From positions 1-64,000 of the forward strand of contig NZ_CALUCZ010000012.1 of NCBI RefSeq assembly GCF_943914685.1: 64,000 nt of DNA. Direction: 5' to 3'. Positions 59,245-64,000 of the stretch are shown here, in pieces. The notes beneath the pieces were generated by a model that was not told where the DNA came from, made no database searches, and saw nothing but the letters and a program-made list of their open reading frames with translations. Within the stretch, counting starts at the first letter, position 1. Each line of letters opens with the position of its first letter. The position numbers and the translations under genes were made by a program. The stretch comes from an uncultured Mobiluncus sp. (GTDB lineage: Bacteria; Actinomycetota; Actinomycetes; Actinomycetales; Actinomycetaceae).

Positions 59245-59250
59245 AGTCCC
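59223..59250 (+). repeat. xerC 3' end, duplicated at 61079 (left copy)
   Basis: GCAGGCGCACCCGCGGGCCT plus AAAGTCCC matches the right copy at 26 of 28 bases in the same orientation. It covers the end of xerC and its stop. Confidence 0.8.
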
Positions 59251-59318
59251 TTGACCGTCAGAAATTCGAGGTATAGCTTAAAATATGTATTCTTTTTGGT
59301 GTTCAAGGGGGGAATACT

Positions 59319-60407
59319 ATGCCGGTTCAATTGAAGTACCAGGTATTTATTCCCGTAATCCTTATAGGGTTGTCATTGTGGGTAGTACCAAATTCTACAG
59401 CTACGGGCCTTAGCAATCATTGCACGACTGGTGCTAGCATTGCGTCAGAGTGGCAAGCCAAGGTAAACAAAATAGACAATTTTTCGAGACAAAATTACTC
59501 CGACAATTATTCTTGGGCTCGTATCGAAGGTTGCAAAGCAGAGATTCACTTTAAAAATGATGCTCCAGATAAGATTCTGGAAATGGCGAAATCGGTTCCA
59601 AATTTGAGCATTAGTGGTAAAACGGGTTTCTCTGAAGATGAAATCATAGACGAACAGGAGAAAGTCTTTTATAGTCTCAGGGAGGAACTTGGTAACTCAG
59701 TATCCGCGTATACTGATATACCAAACGCCGTTATTCATATTCAAGTTCCAACATCTTCAATTAATATGATTTCTAACCTCCTTAAAGATGAAAAATTATC
59801 TCCGGGTATGAAATCTAAATTTAAAATACAGTATGACTATACGGATTCCATAGCATCTGGGTATGATGCTCTGTATGGTGGTGGATATCTCACAAGCTGC
59901 ACAACGGCATTTAGTGTATCTGCAAACGGATATCCTAATGGCCTGTTAACTGCAGGTCATTGCGCAAATAAACCGCAGTCCTACGGGAGGGTTGCATTAA
60001 ATCTGAGAGGTAAGCATCAAGGCCAGTATGGAGACGTGGCCTGGTATTCGACATCTGCCTGGACCGCCCCGCAGTTCTACACCCTTCCGGGTCATTTGGT
60101 AAATGTCACACAGACAGCATACCCCTCTGTAGGACAGAATCTATGTCTAAATGGTCAGGGGTCTGGGACCAGATTCTGTGATGAGACAGTTTGGAATGTT
60201 AGAACATGCTCTTTTGATGGGATTTGCAATCTTACGGCTATGAGTGGACGAAAGGCAAAAAGCGGAGATAGTGGTGGGCCCTGGTTTTCTTCCTCCATCG
60301 CTTATGGTGTTCACAGCGGACATATTCAATTTGGAAGTGTAGAGAGGGACGTTTTTACACCTGTTCAAATTGCCGAGTCTGTTCTTGGAGTTAGAGTAAA
60401 GAAATGA
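59319..60407 (+). CDS. Secreted S1-family serine protease, streptogrisin-like
   Basis: The product has 362 residues. An N-terminal signal sequence (about 1-30) is followed by a propeptide of about 150 residues containing charged, AT-rich-coded segments, then a chymotrypsin-like catalytic domain (about 190-362). The His is in GLLTAGHCAN (about 213), the Asp in YGDVAWYS (about 239) and the Ser in KSGDSGGPWFSSS (about 318). Three Cys pairs fit the fold. The pro-domain with an NxIxxxN-like pattern is typical of alpha-lytic/streptogrisin proteases. Codon use is clearly AT-richer than neighbouring genes, suggesting transfer. It overlaps the lipoprotein gene by ATGA. Confidence 0.88.
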   Translation: MPVQLKYQVFIPVILIGLSLWVVPNSTATGLSNHCTTGASIASEWQAKVNKIDNFSRQNYSDNYSWARIEGCKAEIHFKNDAPDKILEMAKSVPNLSISGKTGFSEDEIIDEQEKVFYSLREELGNSVSAYTDIPNAVIHIQVPTSSINMISNLLKDEKLSPGMKSKFKIQYDYTDSIASGYDALYGGGYLTSCTTAFSVSANGYPNGLLTAGHCANKPQSYGRVALNLRGKHQGQYGDVAWYSTSAWTAPQFYTLPGHLVNVTQTAYPSVGQNLCLNGQGSGTRFCDETVWNVRTCSFDGICNLTAMSGRKAKSGDSGGPWFSSSIAYGVHSGHIQFGSVERDVFTPVQIAESVLGVRVKK

Positions 60408-60928
60408 ATAAATACTCACGTATTCTTTTGCTTATACTAGGAACGGTGCTTTTCTTGGCCGGATGTCAGACCAATACCCCGGAGCCTGAAGCTGGTACTG
60501 ATATGCCGAATGAACCGCAAGCCGCGGCCACTGGCAATCCCTTGCCTGCCGATATCGACCATTGCTATGTGGAAACCGTGCAGGACGGAATGAGGCTGGT
60601 AGCAAATGCCTTTGAATATCCGGGAGGTTACGATCAGCTATTTCAGGGTACCCTGGAACAGGACGACGCAGGATGCATCATGTTGAGGGATAGCTCTGAT
60701 AATGAATTGTTACCGGTGTCTTTTCCTTACGGCACCACCGTGTCAGGTCAGAGCGTGAAGCTTCCTTGGGGCAGTGCTTTGGCAATAGGAGATCGGGTTC
60801 GATTCGGCGGAGCTGTGGATGTCTTGAAAGCGTGCCAGGATGTCGCTAATCAAGAGACAATAACTTGCCCAAAAACAGGGGTACTTCGAGTTAATGACTC
60901 CGCTGATTCTGTGGATAAGGACGATTAG
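60404..60928 (+). CDS. Secreted lipoprotein encoded with the protease
   Basis: The product has 174 residues. A lipoprotein signal with lipobox LAGC puts the lipidated Cys at 21. After a Pro/Glu-rich linker comes a Cys-containing domain (HCYVETVQDG, AGCIMLRDSSDNE, a later ACQDV and TCPKTG), forming probably two disulphides. The ATGA overlap with the protease predicts coupled expression; it may be a substrate, inhibitor or anchor of the protease. I cannot name a family. Confidence 0.7.
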   Translation: MNKYSRILLLILGTVLFLAGCQTNTPEPEAGTDMPNEPQAAATGNPLPADIDHCYVETVQDGMRLVANAFEYPGGYDQLFQGTLEQDDAGCIMLRDSSDNELLPVSFPYGTTVSGQSVKLPWGSALAIGDRVRFGGAVDVLKACQDVANQETITCPKTGVLRVNDSADSVDKDD

Positions 60929-61288
60929 TTCCAATAATTTCCTAATAGTGTTGTCGTAAGTCTGGTTCACTCTGAGAATCTCTTGGGTGTGAACGTGTAG
61001 CACAGACCGAGATACTGTGCCAGAAGTCTGCTGAGGAGGCTCGAGATAGCTCGGTGAGAGGTAAGAGACAGCGTAGATGCAGGCGAACCCCCGGGCCTAA
61101 AGTCCCAATTTAAAGAAATCCCCAATTAGGTTTAGAGGTCGCAAAGCCGAGCCTCTGAACTGGGCGAATAGTTTACCGGGAATGTCTTTACAAAGCTGAG
61201 AAAAAGCTGGATTGAATCTATGAATTTACTTCAAAAACGCATACAATAAATTGTGAACGGTAGAGTATGGTGTCTCAGGAGGAGCGTC
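60929..61288. other. Gap between the protease cassette and the next lipoprotein gene
   Basis: No gene is seen. The gap contains the right copy of the xerC tail (61079-61106), a short imperfect duplication just before it (61030-61078), and the promoter and AGGAGGAGC ribosome-binding site of the next gene. Confidence 0.6.
61079..61106 (+). repeat. xerC 3' end, right copy
   Basis: GCAGGCGAACCCCCGGGCCT plus AAAGTCCC matches 59223-59250 at 26 of 28 bases, same orientation. The 1.8 kb in between is the AT-richer protease-lipoprotein pair. Confidence 0.8.
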
Positions 61289-62026
61289 ATGGTCGGAAAA
61301 CTGCGGATTTTACAAGCATCGCTGGTGATGCTTTTCTCCGCTGCCGTTTTGACGGGTTGTGGTACGGCGGTTGGGGCTTCTGGCACCGAGAGGACCGCCC
61401 GGGAAATGATGACCGCGGATATTCCCTTGGTGGAACCTGCTGCTCCGGACACGACCCAAGACCCGACTCCCGGAGCGCCGGCTCCGCGCTATACCGCGTC
61501 CACCAAAGGCAAACCTTCCCCCGCAGACCTGCAGACTATTCCCGACGACCAGCTGATGAAAGTGGCACCGTTCGATAAGCCGAAGTTTTTCCATGAGTTT
61601 TCCGTGGACGGCGCAGCCACCGTGGTGAAGTACTATACCTACGCGATGTACTACAGCTTTGTGGCGAAAGATGCTCATTTCGCTAGTCAGGTTTACACCG
61701 ACGCTTGTACAAAGTGCCAGGATATGGCGCAGTGGTCCAGCGACTTCACGAAACGGTATTCCCACGTAGAGACCGGGGTGCCGCGCACGGAAATCCTCGA
61801 TGTTTCCGTCGGAAAGTCCAAACAGAACCAGTCGGTTTTTTGGGTCGTGGCCCGCAACGAGGAGCCTCCGATTATTGCTCTGTCTGACAAGGGCGAGGTC
61901 ATTAACTACGACGCCCCCTCGAACACCGTATCCCAGTACCGCGTGGAGTATGTTCACGGCCACAACTCGATTACTGGCATCTATAAAGCCCCGGCCCAGT
62001 ATTCCTCTGCCCCCGCTGAGAAGTAA
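61289..62026 (+). CDS. Actinobacterial lipoprotein (DUF6318-like)
   Basis: The product has 245 residues from ATG 61289 with AGGAGGAGC upstream. The lipobox LTGC gives the lipidated Cys at 24. A Pro-rich linker (PAAPDTTQDPTPGAPAP) leads to a globular domain with TVVKYYTYAMYYSFVAKDA and the Cys pair in YTDACTKCQDMAQ, then WVVARNEEPP. The pattern resembles DUF6318 lipoproteins; the assignment is from memory and unproven. GC content returns to that of the neighbouring genes. Confidence 0.75.
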   Translation: MVGKLRILQASLVMLFSAAVLTGCGTAVGASGTERTAREMMTADIPLVEPAAPDTTQDPTPGAPAPRYTASTKGKPSPADLQTIPDDQLMKVAPFDKPKFFHEFSVDGAATVVKYYTYAMYYSFVAKDAHFASQVYTDACTKCQDMAQWSSDFTKRYSHVETGVPRTEILDVSVGKSKQNQSVFWVVARNEEPPIIALSDKGEVINYDAPSNTVSQYRVEYVHGHNSITGIYKAPAQYSSAPAEK

Positions 62027-62056
62027 ACAATCGCGCGTCCCGTGTCTGCAACTTGC

Positions 62057-62623
62057 TTAGTGCACCGGGAAGAGGCGAATCCTTCCCCCCAACAGACGCA
62101 GGGGATCCACGTAGCCGTCCGGACCGTCCTTGACCCCGAAATGCAGGCAGTTCCCACCGGGACAATGTCCACCTAATGCCGTCCCGATGGCTTGGCCGCG
62201 AGTTACGTCATCTCCAACCGCGACTGACGGTTCCACCGGCTCGTAAGTGTAGCGCCGCCCCGTCGTGTCTTCGAGTGAAATCACGGGACGTCCCGCCAGG
62301 TCGCCGGCATAGAGTACCGTCGCGTCGGTTGCGGCAAAAACGGTTTGACCGGGGCTGACCCGCAAATCGATACCGCGGTGCCCGGCCAGCCATTTCTGAG
62401 CGGGCGGGTCGAATTTGCGTGGAACGGCAGTAGGGTGACCCGTGGGCCAGTAAAGAAAGTCCCGCAGACCCGACGTTTTCGCTGGTGAAAAGGCCGTTGG
62501 GGCCGGAAAGTCGGCAACGGCGGGTAAGTCTCGGTCGGCAGTGATGCCGGCGGCGGGCGAAGCAGACTCCCCGGATAGACTCAAGGTCAGGCAACAGCAG
62601 ATGGCGATGAAAACTTTTCTCAT
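62057..62623 (-). CDS. Secreted M23-family metallopeptidase
   Basis: The product has about 188 residues from ATG 62623, with a signal peptide (VFIAICCCLTLSLSG). The LytM-type domain has the first metal-binding His/Asp in AGHRGIDLRV, then the barrel VSPGQTVFAATDATVLYAGD, and the final His in GGNCLHFGVK. The usual HxH reads CxH, a variant I recall from other actinobacterial members. It would cut peptidoglycan cross-links. It is the standard neighbour of rpsB, divergently placed. Confidence 0.87.
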   Translation of the reverse strand: MRKVFIAICCCLTLSLSGESASPAAGITADRDLPAVADFPAPTAFSPAKTSGLRDFLYWPTGHPTAVPRKFDPPAQKWLAGHRGIDLRVSPGQTVFAATDATVLYAGDLAGRPVISLEDTTGRRYTYEPVEPSVAVGDDVTRGQAIGTALGGHCPGGNCLHFGVKDGPDGYVDPLRLLGGRIRLFPVH

Positions 62624-62990
62624 GACTGCAGTATTTCGCCGGGGAAACGTCCGCACCAGAGAAAAATTGTTTACCTGTGGAAAACCCACGTTTTGCCCCG
62701 CTTGTGGATAAACCCCAAAACCGCGCCAGGTCGCGCCGAATTGGCTTTTTCAGGGGAAGTTTTGGTAAAGTTAACCCTCGCAGTTGCCCATGCAGCTGAC
62801 TTCGCGTGTTCGTAATCGCGGTGCTGCCGGTTTTCCGCCAGCATAGCCGTGATGAGCGCAATCCTCCAGGTCCCTGCGGGGTGGGGAAAGCGAGCGGACA
62901 CCAGGCATTAACCGAAATTTGGACGTAGACGTCCCCGGAGCGTTCGCGCGCCGGGGGAGCTGTGTCCCATAACTGAAAGAAGGACGCCAC
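62624..62990. other. Divergent promoter region between the M23 gene and rpsB
   Basis: No gene is seen. A TAAAGT box near 62765, preceded by TTGGCT near 62741, is a possible rpsB promoter. The rpsB leader (about 200 nt) is GC-rich, and AAGAAGGAC provides the ribosome-binding site. Confidence 0.45.
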
Positions 62991-63863
62991 ATGGCAGTCG
63001 TTACCATGCGCCAGCTTTTGGAAAGCGGCGTACATTTCGGGCATCAGACCCGTCGCTGGAACCCCAAGATGAAGCGGTTTATTTTGACCGACCGTTCCGG
63101 CATTTACATTCTCGATTTGCAGCAAACCATCGCTGACATCGATATTGCTTACGAATTTGTTAAGGAAACCGTGGCCCACGGCGGCACGCTGCTGTTCGTC
63201 GGCACCAAGAAACAAGCTCAGGAGTCCATTCAGGAACAGGCCACCCGCGTGGGAATGCCTTTCGTGAACGAACGTTGGCTGGGCGGAATGCTGACGAACT
63301 TCTCTACGGTGCACAAGCGTTTGCAGCGTTTGAAGGAACTGGAACAGTACGACTTTGAGGACACTTCCGCTTCAGGGTTGACCAAGAAGGAACTGTTGAT
63401 GATGCGCCGCGAAAAGGACAAGCTGGCCAAGACCTTGGGCGGTATCCGCGACATGGCGAAGACCCCTTCGGCTATCTGGGTGGTTGACACCAAGAAAGAA
63501 CACCTGGCGATTGCCGAAGCTCAGAAGCTCGGGATTCCAGTCGTGGCCATTTTGGACACGAACTGCGACCCTGACGAGGTCGATTACGGCATTCCCGGCA
63601 ACGATGACGCGATTCGCGCGGTCGATTTGCTGACCAAGGTGATTGCGGACGCTTGTGCGGAGGGCCTGGTAGCTCGCTCCAAGAAACAGCTGGGTGAGAA
63701 CCCGGAAAGCGCCGAACCGATGGCTGAGTGGGAACGCGAACTGCTGGCCGGTGACGACGCGAACGCTCCCGCCGCGGAACAGCCCGCCGAAGCCGCTCCT
63801 GCCGAGGAAAAGCCGGCTGAACCCGCCGCCGTGAGCGAAGAAACCGACGAAAAGGCCGAGTAA
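62991..63863 (+). CDS. rpsB: 30S ribosomal protein S2 with acidic extension
   Basis: The product has 290 residues. Family landmarks are VTMRQLLESGVHFGHQTRRW, IDLQQT-type DLQQTIADIDIAYEF, TKKQAQESIQEQATRVGMPF and VAILDTNCDPDEVDYGIPGN. The last 50 residues are Ala/Pro/Glu-rich, like the tail of S16 in this genome. AAGAAGGAC precedes the ATG. Confidence 0.97.
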   Translation: MAVVTMRQLLESGVHFGHQTRRWNPKMKRFILTDRSGIYILDLQQTIADIDIAYEFVKETVAHGGTLLFVGTKKQAQESIQEQATRVGMPFVNERWLGGMLTNFSTVHKRLQRLKELEQYDFEDTSASGLTKKELLMMRREKDKLAKTLGGIRDMAKTPSAIWVVDTKKEHLAIAEAQKLGIPVVAILDTNCDPDEVDYGIPGNDDAIRAVDLLTKVIADACAEGLVARSKKQLGENPESAEPMAEWERELLAGDDANAPAAEQPAEAAPAEEKPAEPAAVSEETDEKAE

Positions 63864-63968
63864 TCGGCTGCACGAGAGCGGGAAAAGAACAATTCAACGC
63901 TCTCCCCAAAGAATATTCGGGAATGACATTCCCGGTGCATGAAACTTGCTCTGAAACTGGAGGAAAAA

Positions 63969-64000
63969 TTGGCTAAATACTGTATGCAAGACCTGAAAGA
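63969..64000 (+). CDS. tsf: Elongation factor Ts (start only, cut by window end)
   Basis: TTG start with GGAGG 5 nt upstream; ten codons visible (LAKYCMQDLK). Position right after rpsB and the start of the UBA-like domain make Tsf the likely identity. The rest lies outside the window. Confidence 0.65.
   Translation, partial: MAKYCMQDLK

Noticed and set aside
1..64000. tRNA or rRNA genes
   Set aside because: I looked in the longer gaps and saw no cloverleaf or rRNA-like sequence, but a covariance scan was not possible.

Overview
The window is chromosomal DNA from a high-GC Gram-positive bacterium. The best guess is an anaerobic Actinomycetaceae species of the Mobiluncus / Varibaculum / Actinomyces type. 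The evidence is the gene order rpsP-khpA-rimM-trmD-rplS-lepB-rnhB-(DUF2469)-yraN-comM-dprA-xerC-M23-rpsB-tsf, which is typical of actinobacteria, together with frequent GTG and TTG starts, LAxTG-type sorting, CWB2 cell-wall repeats and a sialic-acid catabolic cluster that suits a mucosal commensal. The genus is an inference.

Layout. (1) 1-12.3 kb is an accessory, defence-like region. It holds the right end of an IS3-family element, a type I restriction-modification operon (hsdR-hsdM-hsdS, minus strand), and four small toxin-antitoxin-like modules: RHH with a HAM-motif toxin, two DinJ/YafQ pairs, and AbrB/PIN. It also holds a RhuM-family protein and two small membrane proteins. A 147-bp sequence is present as a direct repeat on both sides of the RM plus first two TA modules. 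The hsdS gene is broken at a (CT)8 dinucleotide tract; losing one unit or gaining two exactly restores a 436-codon HsdS, so this looks like a phase-variable specificity subunit. (2) 12.4-26.2 kb holds cell-envelope and housekeeping genes: polysaccharide deacetylase, K+ channel, CWB2 protein, LAxTG surface protein, CDF metal exporter, DUF4143 ATPase with a 23-bp repeat array at its start, NSS transporter, GlsB, PurT, PFL/ACT pair and a GntR regulator. (3) 26.4-37.5 kb is a sialic acid / amino sugar operon: SatABCD-like ABC transporter with a fused permease-ATPase, then nanA-like lyase, ROK kinase, nanE, nagA, nagB and a nitroreductase. It is divergent from the GntR gene, and both promoters carry a similar TTGTCAGACAA-like operator. 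(4) 37.7-46.2 kb holds CadD, a lysine (L-box) riboswitch with a terminator controlling an amino-acid ABC transporter, and a three-gene unit. That unit is a regulator made of XRE-HTH + MNT-like + HEPN-like domains, followed by a heterodimeric ABC exporter whose two halves have complementary degenerate motifs. (5) 46.2-64 kb is the conserved translation/secretion/recombination block. Notable points there are a TrmD-GNAT fusion, a structured rplS leader, and an AT-richer insertion (secreted S1 protease plus lipoprotein) immediately downstream of xerC, bounded by a duplicated copy of the xerC 3' end.

The strongest candidates for something new are the SSR-switched HsdS inside a direct-repeat-bounded island, the decayed HTH-MNT-HEPN fusion coupled to an ABC exporter, and the protease/lipoprotein cassette next to a duplicated xerC tail. 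All calls are by reading the sequence; no database search was run.
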